From Pseudohaliea rubra DSM 19751 (GTDB lineage: Bacteria > Pseudomonadota > Gammaproteobacteria > Pseudomonadales > Halieaceae): 64,000 nucleotides of DNA. The position numbers and the translations under genes were made by a program. Below the pieces are notes generated by a model, which was not told the origin of the DNA, made no database searches, and was given only the letters and a program-made list of their open reading frames with translations. The DNA lies in the NCBI RefSeq assembly GCF_000764025.1, contig NZ_KN234746.1:1-64000 (forward strand), read 5' to 3'. Below, in pieces: positions 36,128-44,764 of the stretch (its first letter is position 1; every line of letters starts with the position of its first letter).

Positions 36128-37747
36128 TCATGGCCGGAAACCGCTGGCCAGCAGCTCGTCCCACGCCGCCCCCCGATCGCTCGGCGGCAGCACCAGCCCG
36201 GCGGCGGCATTCAGCTGGCGCAGGGTCTGCGTGCCGACAATGCCGTCCTCGACCAGCCCCGCGGTGCGCTGGAAGAGCCGCACCCGCTCGGTGAGCCGGG
36301 GCGTGAAGCGTTCGGCGGCAAGGGGCTGCGCCTGCTTGTCGAGGCGGGCAAACCGCTCGGCCACTGCCCTTACGGCCGGGCCCTGATCGCCTTCGGCGAT
36401 CCCGCTGCCGAAACCGTCCGGGGCGTCCCAGAGGTAGCGATAGCCACCACGCCAGTAGCTGGCGAGGACAGCCAGGGGCACGGTGGCAACGCCCTCGCGG
36501 GTCGCCAGCGTCGCGGAGCGTTCGCCGAGGACGAGCAGCAGCGCGGACGCAGCGAAACGTTCCGGTGTAACCAATTCGAGAAGCAGAGGCCGCTCGAGCG
36601 GGCCAAACTCCTGCCAGGTATCGGCGCGACCACGTTCGCAGCGCAGCGTGCCCGCACAGGGGTCGTCCGGCACCGGCGTGCCTCCCTGAAGAGCATAGAG
36701 TCCCCGAAGCGCGGCCTCGGGGGGGAGCAGCCATGGTGGCGAGGGTAGCGCCGGGGGGGAGGCTTCCTCGCTCCCACGGAGCTCACCTGCGGCCGCTCCC
36801 GGTGCAGGCGCCGCCGCAATCGGCTGATCCTTGCCGCCGGGCATGGCCCACCAGGCCAGCGCAACAAGCGTCAGGCCCGCCAGCGCGAGAGCCGCATAAG
36901 CCAGCACGTGCGCACCGCGCCGCGGCGGCAGCTCCCCGGTCACTTCGCCCAGGGCCTTGCGCAGCATGCGCTTATCGACCCGGGGCGCCTCCTGGCCGTA
37001 GGCACCGAGGAGCGTGCGATCGCAGAGCAGATTGATGAGCCGCGGGACACCGTGGCTGTGCCGGTGGATAGCACGCACGACCCGCGGCGGGAACAGCTCT
37101 GTGCCCGGGCCGAGGCCGGCCACCTGCAGCCGGTGGCGGATATAGGCACCGGTCTCGGCAAGGGACAGGGGCTCCAGGTTGTAGCGCGCGGTAACCCGCT
37201 GGTTCAGCTGTCGCAGCTCCGGTCGCTGCAGCATCGCCGCGAGCTCGGGCTGGCCGATGAGAATGATGTGCAGCAACTTATCGCTGTCCGTCTCCAGATT
37301 GGTCAGCAGGCGGATCTGCTCCAGCACAGGAACGGCCAGGTGCTGCGCCTCATCGATGAGCAGCACGGTCCTGCGCCCGCGGGCATGGTTGTCGAGGAGG
37401 AAACGGTGCAGTCGATCCGTGAGCGCCTTCAGGCTGGTGGCATCCCCGCGGTCATAGGCGATGCCGAGTTCGTCGCAGACCGTGGCCAGCAACTCCGCCG
37501 AATCCAGGGCCGGGTTGAGGACGATGGCGATATCCGCATCCTCCGGCAGCTGCTCGAGGAGGGCGCGATTGATCGTGGTCTTGCCCGTACCGACCTCCCC
37601 CGTAAGCACAATAAAAGCCCCGCCGGCGCCGACGCCATAGAGGAGATGGGCCAGGGCATCCCGGTGCCGGTGGCTCATGAACAGGTAGCGCGGGTTCACC
37701 GCGATGGAGAAGGGTGCCTCGCGCAGGCCGAAATACTGGTAGTACAT
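36128..37747 (-). CDS. gspA: General secretion pathway protein A (ExeA-like AAA ATPase with peptidoglycan-binding domain)
   Basis: A 539-residue protein. It begins MYYQYFGLREAPFSIAVNPRYLFMS, the ExeA signature. Walker A is GEVGTGKTT (50-58) and Walker B is TVLLIDEAQHL. The C-terminal sensor region reads RHSHGVPRLINLLCDRTLL. One membrane helix follows at about 285-305 (AYAALALAGLTLVALAWWAM). The periplasmic part ends with a PG_binding_1 domain (LTERVRLFQRTAGLVEDGIVGTQTLRQLN). It uses ATP in the cytoplasm and binds peptidoglycan outside to help secretin assembly. It is divergent from the gene at 37799. Confidence 0.9.
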   Translation of the reverse strand: MYYQYFGLREAPFSIAVNPRYLFMSHRHRDALAHLLYGVGAGGAFIVLTGEVGTGKTTINRALLEQLPEDADIAIVLNPALDSAELLATVCDELGIAYDRGDATSLKALTDRLHRFLLDNHARGRRTVLLIDEAQHLAVPVLEQIRLLTNLETDSDKLLHIILIGQPELAAMLQRPELRQLNQRVTARYNLEPLSLAETGAYIRHRLQVAGLGPGTELFPPRVVRAIHRHSHGVPRLINLLCDRTLLGAYGQEAPRVDKRMLRKALGEVTGELPPRRGAHVLAYAALALAGLTLVALAWWAMPGGKDQPIAAAPAPGAAAGELRGSEEASPPALPSPPWLLPPEAALRGLYALQGGTPVPDDPCAGTLRCERGRADTWQEFGPLERPLLLELVTPERFAASALLLVLGERSATLATREGVATVPLAVLASYWRGGYRYLWDAPDGFGSGIAEGDQGPAVRAVAERFARLDKQAQPLAAERFTPRLTERVRLFQRTAGLVEDGIVGTQTLRQLNAAAGLVLPPSDRGAAWDELLASGFRP

Positions 37748-37798
37748 GGGCCCGGAGTATACGCTAGCTGGAGCTCTGGAATCCTGCGGAGGTCCACC

Positions 37799-38578
37799 TT
37801 GAAAGCACTGAAGACCACCTTCATTGGTATAGCCCTGCTCCTGGTCATCGTCATCGCCGCCGTCGCCTGGCTGTTGAAGAACCTCGACAGTCTTGTCCAG
37901 GACACCATCGAGGACACCGGCAGCCGGCTCACGGGCACAGCAGTGACCCTCGACAGCGTGGCGCTGGACCTCGCGGCGGGGAGCGCCACCCTCAAGGGAC
38001 TGGTCATCGATAACCCGCCGGGCTACGCCACGGAATACGCCTTCGCGCTGGATACCATCAGGGTCGACATCGATCCGAAGAGCATCACCGGCAGCGCGGT
38101 GCGTCTGGACGAGGTATCTATCACCGGGGCACGCCTCAACGCCGAACAGAAAGGCACAGCCACCAACCTGTCGACAATCCTGACGCATGTCCGCGCCGCG
38201 TCCGGCGAGGAGGCGCCGCCGGCGGAGGCCGGGGAGCCCACGGAGGTGCGCCTCGCCCTGGCCCGCTTCGCCTTCACGGACACGAAGGCGACGCTGGTCA
38301 CGGAGCAGTACGGCGATGCGGCCCTACGCATCCCGGACGTGACGCGCACCGGGATCGGCGACCCGGCAAACGGCCTTGCGCCCGCAGAACTGGCGAGCCG
38401 ACTTCTCGAAGCCGTGCTGGCGGAAGCGCAGGCGGCCGTGGGCAGCGCACTGGCAGACAAGGCGCGGGATGCCGCCAGGGACGCGGCGAAAGACAAGCTG
38501 AAGGACAAGCTGAACCTCTCGGACGAGGACATGGACAGCGCCGAAGGCGCGCTGAAATCCCTGTTCCAGAAGGACTGA
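37799..38578 (+). CDS. AsmA-like membrane-anchored periplasmic protein, function unknown
   Basis: A 259-residue protein: N-terminal membrane helix (TFIGIALLLVIVIAAVAWLL), then a periplasmic domain with AsmA-type motifs (GTAVTLDSVALDLAAGSATLKGLVIDNPPGYATEYAFALDTIRVDIDP). The C-terminus is charged and helical, with ADKARDAARDAAKDKLKDKL. TTG 37799 is the start, with a perfect GGAGGT 5 nt upstream. The open frame extends far upstream but only as antisense to gspA. It resembles small AsmA/DUF748-like proteins found singly in gammaproteobacteria. No catalytic motif is seen. Confidence 0.8.
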   Translation: MKALKTTFIGIALLLVIVIAAVAWLLKNLDSLVQDTIEDTGSRLTGTAVTLDSVALDLAAGSATLKGLVIDNPPGYATEYAFALDTIRVDIDPKSITGSAVRLDEVSITGARLNAEQKGTATNLSTILTHVRAASGEEAPPAEAGEPTEVRLALARFAFTDTKATLVTEQYGDAALRIPDVTRTGIGDPANGLAPAELASRLLEAVLAEAQAAVGSALADKARDAARDAAKDKLKDKLNLSDEDMDSAEGALKSLFQKD

Positions 38579-38593
38579 TCGGGGAAACCGGCC

Positions 38594-39151
38594 TCAGCGA
38601 GGGCCGCGCTTTTCCTGCTCCCGGGCCAGGAGGTCCAGAGCCTCATCGCACCAGGCGAGGTACTGCTCGCCGGCAAGGATGCCCATGCGCAGCGCCAGGA
38701 AGACCCCCTGGCGCCGCAGTGGCAGCACCTCCGGCCTCGCATAGTGACCCCGGCGGATCCGCTCATAGAGATAGAGCCGCTGCATCATCGCCTCACGCCG
38801 CTCACCGATCTCCACCCGCAGATGGCCGATGTTCTCAGCTGACAGGTTATAGAGCTTGACGAGCAGGTCGTCCTTGCTCTCCTGCACACGGCTTTCCCGG
38901 TAGACCCATTCCCCCAGCGCCTCGCGCCCGGCGAGGGTCAGGCCATAGAGAATCTTGTCGGGCTTGCCGCGCTGGGCAACCTCGCGACGGTTGAGCCAGC
39001 CCTTGTCGGCCAGCTTGCGCAGTTCCTGGTAAATCTGCTGGTGGGAGGCATGCCAGAACAGGCCGAGGGACGCATCGAAGGCCTTGGCCAGCTCGTAGCC
39101 GGACATGTCGTCCTCGATCAGTGCGGTCATGATGGCATGGGATAGGGCCAT
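38594..39151 (-). CDS. PadR family transcriptional regulator
   Basis: A 185-residue PadR-type repressor. The N-terminal winged helix is ALSHAIMTALIEDDMSGYELAKAFDASLGLFWHASHQQIYQELRKLADKGWL. The C-terminal helical dimerisation domain covers residues about 95-180 (vir-type PadR). It is divergent from the nitronate monooxygenase gene. A perfect 18-bp dyad lies 29-46 bp upstream of its own start, so it probably represses both that gene and itself. The inducer is unknown. Confidence 0.9.
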   Translation of the reverse strand: MALSHAIMTALIEDDMSGYELAKAFDASLGLFWHASHQQIYQELRKLADKGWLNRREVAQRGKPDKILYGLTLAGREALGEWVYRESRVQESKDDLLVKLYNLSAENIGHLRVEIGERREAMMQRLYLYERIRRGHYARPEVLPLRRQGVFLALRMGILAGEQYLAWCDEALDLLAREQEKRGPR

Positions 39152-39179
39152 GACGTGACTATGGACCGAAATCCCTCTT

Positions 39180-39197
39180 TATGCAAAATGTTGCATA
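39180..39197. promoter_or_regulatory. Perfect dyad, candidate PadR operator
   Basis: TATGCAA (39180-39186) and TTGCATA (39191-39197) are exact inverted copies around a 4-bp centre (AATG). The right arm contains the -35 hexamer TTGCAT of the candidate nitronate monooxygenase promoter, so a bound protein would block RNA polymerase. It sits between the divergent PadR and monooxygenase genes. Confidence 0.7.
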
Positions 39198-39219
39198 CAG
39201 CGAAGGGAGATACTATTCT
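39191..39219 (+). promoter_or_regulatory. Candidate sigma-70 promoter of the nitronate monooxygenase gene
   Basis: TTGCAT (39191-39196) and TATTCT (39214-39219) are separated by exactly 17 bp, 50 bp before the ATG at 39269. The -35 overlaps the right arm of the dyad operator. Confidence 0.55.
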
Positions 39220-39268
39220 CCTGCGCTGGCCTGGCACCACTGACCATCACCAACGACGAGGACCCCCA

Positions 39269-40228
39269 ATGGCCCTGCCCCCGATCCTTCAAGACCGGCT
39301 GCGCCTGCCCGTGGTCGGCGCGCCCCTGTTCATCATCTCCAATCCAGACCTGGTCATTGCCCAGTGCAAGGCCGGCGTGGTCGGGTCCTTCCCGTCCCTG
39401 AACGCCCGCCCCCTGGAAGAACTTGAGCGCTGGCTTGAGCGCATTACCAGCGAGCTGGCGGCCTGGGACCAGGCGCACCCGGACACGCCGGCGGCGCCCT
39501 TTGCCGTGAACCTGATCGTGCACGGTTCCAACAACCGGCTGCAGGAAGATCTGGAGCTATGCGTGAAGTACAAGGTGCCGGTCGTGATCACCTCCCTCGG
39601 TGCCAAGGAGTTCGTGAACGAGGCCATCCACAGCTACGGCGGCATCGTGCTGCACGACATCATCAATAACCGCTTCGCCAGGAAGGCCGTTGAGAAAGGA
39701 GCCGACGGTCTCATTGCCGTTGCCGCCGGTGCCGGTGGCCACGCGGGCACCACCTCGCCCTTCGCCCTCATCCAGGAAATCCGCGAGTGGTTTGACGGTC
39801 CGCTGCTGCTGTCCGGCTCCATTGCCCACGGCGGCGCAGTACTCGCGGCGCAGGCCATGGGCGCGGACCTCGCCTACGTCGGCTCCGCCTTCATTGCCAC
39901 CGATGAGGCCAACGCCGAGGAAGCCTACAAGGAGGCTATCGTCGCCTACGACTCCTCAGAGATCGTCTATTCCAGCCTGTTCACCGGTGTGAATGGCAAC
40001 TACCTGAAGCCATCGATCCGCGATGCAGGCCTCGATCCGGAAAACCTTCCCGAGGGCGACCCGACCAAGATGGACTTCGGCTCCGGCGGCAACACCGACG
40101 CCAAGGCCTGGAAGGATATCTGGGGCTGCGGCCAGGGCATCGGCGCGGTGAAGTCCATCGGCCCCGCCGGAGACCTCGTGGCACGCCTACAGGCAGAGTA
40201 CGAGGCCGCGAAAGCCCGCGTGGCCTGA
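39269..40228 (+). CDS. Nitronate monooxygenase (2-nitropropane dioxygenase family)
   Basis: A 319-residue FMN-dependent TIM-barrel enzyme: LRLPVVGAPLFIISNPDLVIAQCKAGVVGSF, VNLIVHG.NN, GADGLIAVAAGAGGHAGTTSPFALI (the catalytic/FMN loop with HAG) and LLSGSIAHGGAVLAAQAMGADLAYVGSAFIAT. It oxidises alkyl nitronates such as propionate 3-nitronate, or acts as a quinone/enoyl reductase in some members. ATG 39269 has GAGGA about 6 nt upstream. Regulation by the divergent PadR through the dyad at 39180-39197 is inferred. Confidence 0.9.
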   Translation: MALPPILQDRLRLPVVGAPLFIISNPDLVIAQCKAGVVGSFPSLNARPLEELERWLERITSELAAWDQAHPDTPAAPFAVNLIVHGSNNRLQEDLELCVKYKVPVVITSLGAKEFVNEAIHSYGGIVLHDIINNRFARKAVEKGADGLIAVAAGAGGHAGTTSPFALIQEIREWFDGPLLLSGSIAHGGAVLAAQAMGADLAYVGSAFIATDEANAEEAYKEAIVAYDSSEIVYSSLFTGVNGNYLKPSIRDAGLDPENLPEGDPTKMDFGSGGNTDAKAWKDIWGCGQGIGAVKSIGPAGDLVARLQAEYEAAKARVA

Positions 40229-40247
40229 GTCGCAGCGGGGCGTCGTT

Positions 40248-40269
40248 CCTGCCCGTTAAGCCGGGTAGG
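40248..40269. terminator. Stem-loop between convergent genes
   Basis: CCTGCCCG (40248-40255) pairs with CGGGTAGG (40262-40269), with one G-U pair, around a 6-nt loop, 20 bp after the monooxygenase stop. No U run follows, so termination may be weak or Rho-assisted. Confidence 0.3.
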
Positions 40270-40313
40270 AGAGGCGTCCTGCCCCGGCGGGATCCGCCAG
40301 GGTCCCTGACACG

Positions 40314-41882
40314 TTACTCGCCGAACACTTGTTCCAGGTACGCCGCATCAGGCGGCCGCGTCGCCAGCGATACAGCAATCATCGTCAGCACCGACACACC
40401 GATACCAAGCGTCGCACAGGCATAGGGGTTCACCGCCTGCACCTCGAGCCAGGCTGCCGCCGACGCCAGCGCGCCCCCGGTGAACCAGGCAGCGTCCAGG
40501 AGCGCGAGGTGCAGCACGGCAAAGGTTGCGCCGCCGGCCACAAAGCCGCAGATCGCCCCGGACCGGGTCGCGCGCCGCCAGAAAACGCCGAGGAACATCG
40601 GCGCAGCGGTCGCCGCCATCATGCCACCGATACCGACCCAGACCAGCAGGGCGATATTCATGTCGCGGGTACTCCAGGCCAGGGCGATGGCCGTAAGCAG
40701 CACCAGCACCGTAGCGATACGGCCGATGGTCAGGCCGATACGGTCCACCGCCGCCTCGCTGAAGCGCCCCGGGAAGCGCGGCGCGATGCTCAGGCGGAAG
40801 ATATCGTTGGCGAAGATCTGACCCGTGGAAACCACCAGGCCATCCGCTGTCGACATCACCGCCGCCAGCACACCCGCACCGATCAGCGCGGCCACCCAGG
40901 TCGGTAGCGTGGCGATGAACAGCGCCGGGATCGCGTTATTCGGGTGGTTGCCGGCATCGAGCAACGCGTCCCCGAGCAGGACCCGGGCAAGGATGCCACC
41001 ACAGGTGATCGCCGGCAGAATCAGGCCGAAGAGGAAGGCCAGCACGATAAAGCGCCGCTGGTCCCGGTCACTCTTGAGCGCCCAGAGCTTGTTGCCCACG
41101 TGGGGCAGCAGCCCCAGCGGCAGATGGGCCATGAACACCGCAAACAGGTCCCAGCGCGAATCGAACAGGGTAAAGCCAGGATTCAGCGGCGCGACCAGGG
41201 CCGGATCCTGCGCCTCGAGGGACCGCAGCATGCCGCGGAAGCCACCCTCCACGCCGAAGCCCACCAGAAACATCCACAGCAGCAGCAGCGCCAGCAGGAG
41301 CATGAGCGCCCCCTGCACGCCGTCCGTGAGAATGTCCGCGTGGGCGCCCCCGAGCGCTACGTAGACCATGAGCACAACCGCGGTGACACACAGTGCGGTG
41401 AAGGTATCGAGGCCGAGGAGCTGCGTGAACATCACCGCGCCCGAGAGCAGCTGGCCGGCGAGGTAGAACAGCAGCGCAAGGGAGCATAGTGCAGTAAGGA
41501 TCCGCAGCGCCTCTGAGTCGTAGCGGTCACCGAGGTACTCGGGGATAGAGCGGCTGCCGAACCGCTCGCCTGCCCGGCGCACCGCATGCAGGCAGAGGAG
41601 CACGCCGCTATAAACCCCCAGGGGATAGATCAGGGCGTACCAGAGCACCGACAGGCCCGCCTGATAAGCAAGCCCCGGCAGGCCGAGAAAGGTGGCCCCG
41701 CTGGCCGCCGTCGCGGTCATGGCAAAGGCCAGGAACATCGGCCCGTAGCTGCCCCGGGCGGTGGCAAAATCGTCGCTGCCCCGCACCCGTGCCAGGCCCA
41801 CAAACCCAAAGAACACCATCAGCCCCACGTACAGGCAGAGGAAAAACCAGCTCCAGGCGACCAGGGGGTCGAGATCCATCAT
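40314..41882 (-). CDS. Sodium:solute symporter (SLC5/SSS family)
   Basis: A 522-residue protein with about 13 hydrophobic segments. The SSS core is recognisable: GSYGPMFLAFAMTATAASGATFLGLPGLAYQAG, a conserved ALGGAHADILTDGVQGALM segment, and GAGVLAAVMSTADGLVVSTGQIFANDI (sodium-site TM8 region). It imports a solute with Na+. The nearby CrbS/R-like system and a second SLC5 transporter suggest carboxylates, but its substrate is not determined. It is transcribed in the same direction as the operon at 47230-42231 but is separated from it by 348 bp that include a gene remnant. Confidence 0.87.
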   Translation of the reverse strand: MMDLDPLVAWSWFFLCLYVGLMVFFGFVGLARVRGSDDFATARGSYGPMFLAFAMTATAASGATFLGLPGLAYQAGLSVLWYALIYPLGVYSGVLLCLHAVRRAGERFGSRSIPEYLGDRYDSEALRILTALCSLALLFYLAGQLLSGAVMFTQLLGLDTFTALCVTAVVLMVYVALGGAHADILTDGVQGALMLLLALLLLWMFLVGFGVEGGFRGMLRSLEAQDPALVAPLNPGFTLFDSRWDLFAVFMAHLPLGLLPHVGNKLWALKSDRDQRRFIVLAFLFGLILPAITCGGILARVLLGDALLDAGNHPNNAIPALFIATLPTWVAALIGAGVLAAVMSTADGLVVSTGQIFANDIFRLSIAPRFPGRFSEAAVDRIGLTIGRIATVLVLLTAIALAWSTRDMNIALLVWVGIGGMMAATAAPMFLGVFWRRATRSGAICGFVAGGATFAVLHLALLDAAWFTGGALASAAAWLEVQAVNPYACATLGIGVSVLTMIAVSLATRPPDAAYLEQVFGE

Positions 41883-41983
41883 GGCGCGTGTGTACTCAAG
41901 CGATAAACCAGTCGGTATACACGACAGCAGGCCCTCCGCGCCAGCACTACGCCGTTTTCATGACGAAGGCTGCCCGAGCCTGC

Positions 41984-42217
41984 TCAACTGTGCGACGCGG
42001 TACGCTGGGAGCAATCCGCCCGCAACCAGTCCAGCAGCAACTGCCCCAGCCGGAGCCGGCTGCCGGAAAAACTGTGGTCGTCGTCCAGCACATGGCGGCG
42101 CAGGGACAATCCAGGCACCACGGCAAAGCGCTCGGCAATGGGCAGGAACACCGTCGCCAGGGGCGTCGCCTGATCGCGCTCCGCGCCGGCGAAGGCCACA
42201 GCGCACCCGCCGCCCCG
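41984..42217 (-). pseudogene. C-terminal remnant of an alpha/beta hydrolase
   Basis: After a TAA at 42218-42220 an open minus-strand stretch reads CAVAFAGAERDQATPLATVF, then FAVVPGLSLRRHVLDDDHSFSG, then LGQLLLDWLRAD, ending at 41984. The E-R-D-Q-A-T-P strand with Asp and the DDDHSFSG segment with His match the acid and histidine of the alpha/beta hydrolase triad and the usual closing helix. The nucleophile half is missing and no start codon precedes it. It lies in the gap between dnaQ-like and symporter genes. Confidence 0.5.
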
Positions 42218-42230
42218 TTAAAGCAAGCCC

Positions 42231-42896
42231 TTACAGCAGGTCCTTCAGCTTCAGCCCCGCCCCCCGTGACGCGGCGTGGGCGAGGAGCAACTCGGCGGTG
42301 GCGAGCGCGTCCGCAAGCGCATTGTGTGCGGCATACGCGGGCAGGCCGTAACGGGCCCGGCAGCCACCAAGGGTGAGATCGCCAGCCTTGGGAGCACGGT
42401 CGCGACGGGCGAGCAGGCGCTGCTCGAGACGCAGCGTATCGACCACCGGCAGGAGTAGCGGAACACCGAAGCAGCCCTGACACAGCCGGTCGAGGTAGGC
42501 CAGGTCCAGGCGGGCGTTATGGAAAACCAGCACGCGTCCGCGGGCCGCTGCCAGAAACGCCTCCAGCACCGTCGCCGGTGCCTCCCCCCCGACGAGGTCC
42601 ACATCGCGGAGCTGGTGGACTACCGCGCTCTGGCCGACGCCGCCGCTGGGACGCAGCACCCGGTGCTCCGCGCCATCGAGCACTGCCGCGCCCTTGCGCA
42701 CCGGCAGCCAGCCGAGGCTCAGCAACTCCCCGTCTGCAGCTTCCAGGGACGACATCTCGCCGTCGCAGACGAGGAACTCCACCGCGCGCCAGTCCGTGCC
42801 TGGCCGCGGCAGCGCCGCCGCCCAGCAGTCCGCCAGGGGGCCGTGCGGGAGCTGACCTCGGTAGCGGAGGCGCTTGAGTCGGAGCCCCGGGCCCAT
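42231..42896 (-). CDS. DnaQ-like 3'-5' exonuclease (DEDD family)
   Basis: A 221-residue exonuclease of the DNA polymerase III epsilon superfamily. ExoI is FLVCDGEMSS (D45, E47), ExoII is VLVFHNARLDLAYLDR and ExoIII is AAHNALADALATAELLLAH (DEDDh). The N-terminal 40 residues are extra compared with minimal DnaQ. It is the last gene of the DUF4212 operon and overlaps the DUF294 gene by one base (TGATG). A DUF294-exonuclease pair next to an SLC5 symporter is a recurrent arrangement in proteobacteria, as I recall. The link between the functions is unclear. Confidence 0.87.
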   Translation of the reverse strand: MGPGLRLKRLRYRGQLPHGPLADCWAAALPRPGTDWRAVEFLVCDGEMSSLEAADGELLSLGWLPVRKGAAVLDGAEHRVLRPSGGVGQSAVVHQLRDVDLVGGEAPATVLEAFLAAARGRVLVFHNARLDLAYLDRLCQGCFGVPLLLPVVDTLRLEQRLLARRDRAPKAGDLTLGGCRARYGLPAYAAHNALADALATAELLLAHAASRGAGLKLKDLL

Positions 42897-44752
42897 CAGC
42901 CCATGCCGGCGCGGTAGGTCTGGCGCACAGCGGTCTGGGCCTCATCGATGATCGTGAAGGCGTCTCGCAGCTGTTCCCGGGCAAGCCGCGGCAATCTGCG
43001 CGGGTTGAGGAAGTTGTCCACGGGCTCACCCGCGGCCATTTCCCCGCACTGATGACTGATCCGCTGCTGCTGAATGCAGTGCAGCGCATCGGCGAGGTTG
43101 CGGCTGTCACCAATGGTGAGATGGCGCTGCGCCGCCAGCGCCTCCAGGCGCTCGCTGGTGTTAACCGCGGGAACACGGTGCGCCAGCGCATGCAGACGGA
43201 CGATCTCGGTGATCGGCAGCACGCCGCGTTTCTTGAGGTCGAGGCTGTCCCGATGCTCGCCGTCGCGATCGACCACGAAGCGACGAAAAATGCCGAGGGG
43301 CGGCGAGCTCGCGAGTGCATTGGCCGCAAGGGCCGCCAGGAAAATCGTGTTGCTCGACGCCCGCTCTAGCATCACCTGCTGTAACCGGGCGCAGAGACTG
43401 TCGTCGCCGTAGACCGCGCGCAGATCAAAAAAGATGCTCACGCGCATCACCGCCGCCGGGGTCGGCGTACGCGTCCAGCGGGCCACCGTGTCCTGCCAGC
43501 GGGCGAGGGGCTGGCGCCATTCCTCCGTCGTGGCCATGATGCCGCCAGGACAGTACTTGTAACCGCAGGCCGCGAGGCCATCGCACACGCGTCGCGCCAC
43601 AGCCTCGTACCAGCCCCGCTCGGCAGCCGGCACGTCGTCGTCGATGACGATGCCGTTATCCTGATCCGCACCCAGGAGCTGCTCTCCCCGGGCCTGGGAG
43701 CCGAAGCCGAGCCAGGCCCAGGCGCCCGGTGCGGGGCCAAGCTCTTGCTCCGCTAGCTGAATGAGGCGGATCGTCACCGCGTCCGATACCGCTGTAAGCA
43801 GCCGCGACACCTGCTCGGCCCGCATCCCGGCCTGCACCCATTGCTGCAGCTGGTCCGGCAGGCCGGCAAGCAGTTCCACCATGCCCTCCACGCTCTCCTG
43901 CCGCGACAGGTGCTGGACGAGATACACCGGGTCATTGCGTCGGGCGAGAATCAGGTCCGAGGTGGTGATCACGCCAACGAGGCGCTCACCGTCGAGGATA
44001 GGCAGGTGGTGATAGCCGCGCTGAGTCATGAGAAGCGTAGCGCTGAACAGTGTGTCGTCTGCTGCGATTCCCTCCGGCTTCGGCGTCATTATCTCGCGCA
44101 CCGCGGTGGACGCCGGCAGACCGGCGGCGAGGCAGCGTGTACGCAGGTCCCGGTCCGTGACGATACCCAGGAGTCGCTCCCCCTCGGTGATAAAGGCCGA
44201 GGATACCCGGCGTTTCGCCATCGCTATGGCAACCCCCTGTACCGGCGTGTGCGGCGGAAGACAGAGCAGGTCCGTGCTCATACTGTCGCGTAGGGGCGCC
44301 AGTAGCGGGTTGGCGTCGGGCATGTAGCGGGCCGCGCGGCGCAGCCGGCGGCTGCGCTGGCGACTGAAATAGCGGTCGAAGTCGCGGTTGCCCGCACGCA
44401 GCTCGCGATAGGTGGCGTCGGGCAGGAGGTAAAGCAGCGCGTCCTCGATGACCGTGGCCACGACGCTGTCCTCGCCGGCATTGAGGTTACCGATATGGAA
44501 GCTCTCACCTTCGCCGAGGCGGTCGAGGAGCTTGTTGTCACTCGCGCGCAGGTCCACGGCACCGCTGCGCACGATACGCAGTCCAGGCGGCTCGCACGCC
44601 GCCTCGAAGCGCTCTCCCTGCGGGTGGTAGGACACGCGCAGGGCGCCTACCGCAACGTCCATCTCCTGCGCCGAGAGCAGATCGAAAGGCAGCGACTGGG
44701 CAACGAACGCAGCAACGCTGGCCAGCTCCACCGGTGGTGCCAGGGGGGTCAT
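42896..44752 (-). CDS. DUF294 putative nucleotidyltransferase with cNMP-binding and CBS domains
   Basis: A 618-residue signalling-type protein. Residues about 20-140 form a cyclic-nucleotide-binding-like domain (GLRIVRSGAVDLR...LGEGESFHIGN). Residues about 155-275 are two CBS domains (SAFITEGERLLGIVTDRDLR; HHLPILDGERLVGVITTSDLIL). Residues about 310-450 are DUF294 nucleotidyltransferase with WLGFGSQARGEQLLGADQDNGI. The C-terminal DUF294_C follows. This architecture resembles GlnD-like regulatory transferases that sense adenylates. The target is unknown. It lies 12 bp after the small envelope protein gene. Confidence 0.88.
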   Translation of the reverse strand: MTPLAPPVELASVAAFVAQSLPFDLLSAQEMDVAVGALRVSYHPQGERFEAACEPPGLRIVRSGAVDLRASDNKLLDRLGEGESFHIGNLNAGEDSVVATVIEDALLYLLPDATYRELRAGNRDFDRYFSRQRSRRLRRAARYMPDANPLLAPLRDSMSTDLLCLPPHTPVQGVAIAMAKRRVSSAFITEGERLLGIVTDRDLRTRCLAAGLPASTAVREIMTPKPEGIAADDTLFSATLLMTQRGYHHLPILDGERLVGVITTSDLILARRNDPVYLVQHLSRQESVEGMVELLAGLPDQLQQWVQAGMRAEQVSRLLTAVSDAVTIRLIQLAEQELGPAPGAWAWLGFGSQARGEQLLGADQDNGIVIDDDVPAAERGWYEAVARRVCDGLAACGYKYCPGGIMATTEEWRQPLARWQDTVARWTRTPTPAAVMRVSIFFDLRAVYGDDSLCARLQQVMLERASSNTIFLAALAANALASSPPLGIFRRFVVDRDGEHRDSLDLKKRGVLPITEIVRLHALAHRVPAVNTSERLEALAAQRHLTIGDSRNLADALHCIQQQRISHQCGEMAAGEPVDNFLNPRRLPRLAREQLRDAFTIIDEAQTAVRQTYRAGMG

Positions 44753-44764
44753 AGGCCCTCCGTT

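Noticed and set aside
36908-37798. A long upstream extension of the AsmA-like gene
   Set aside because: The extension is antisense to gspA. A perfect GGAGGT lies 5 nt before TTG 37799, and the membrane helix starts right after it.
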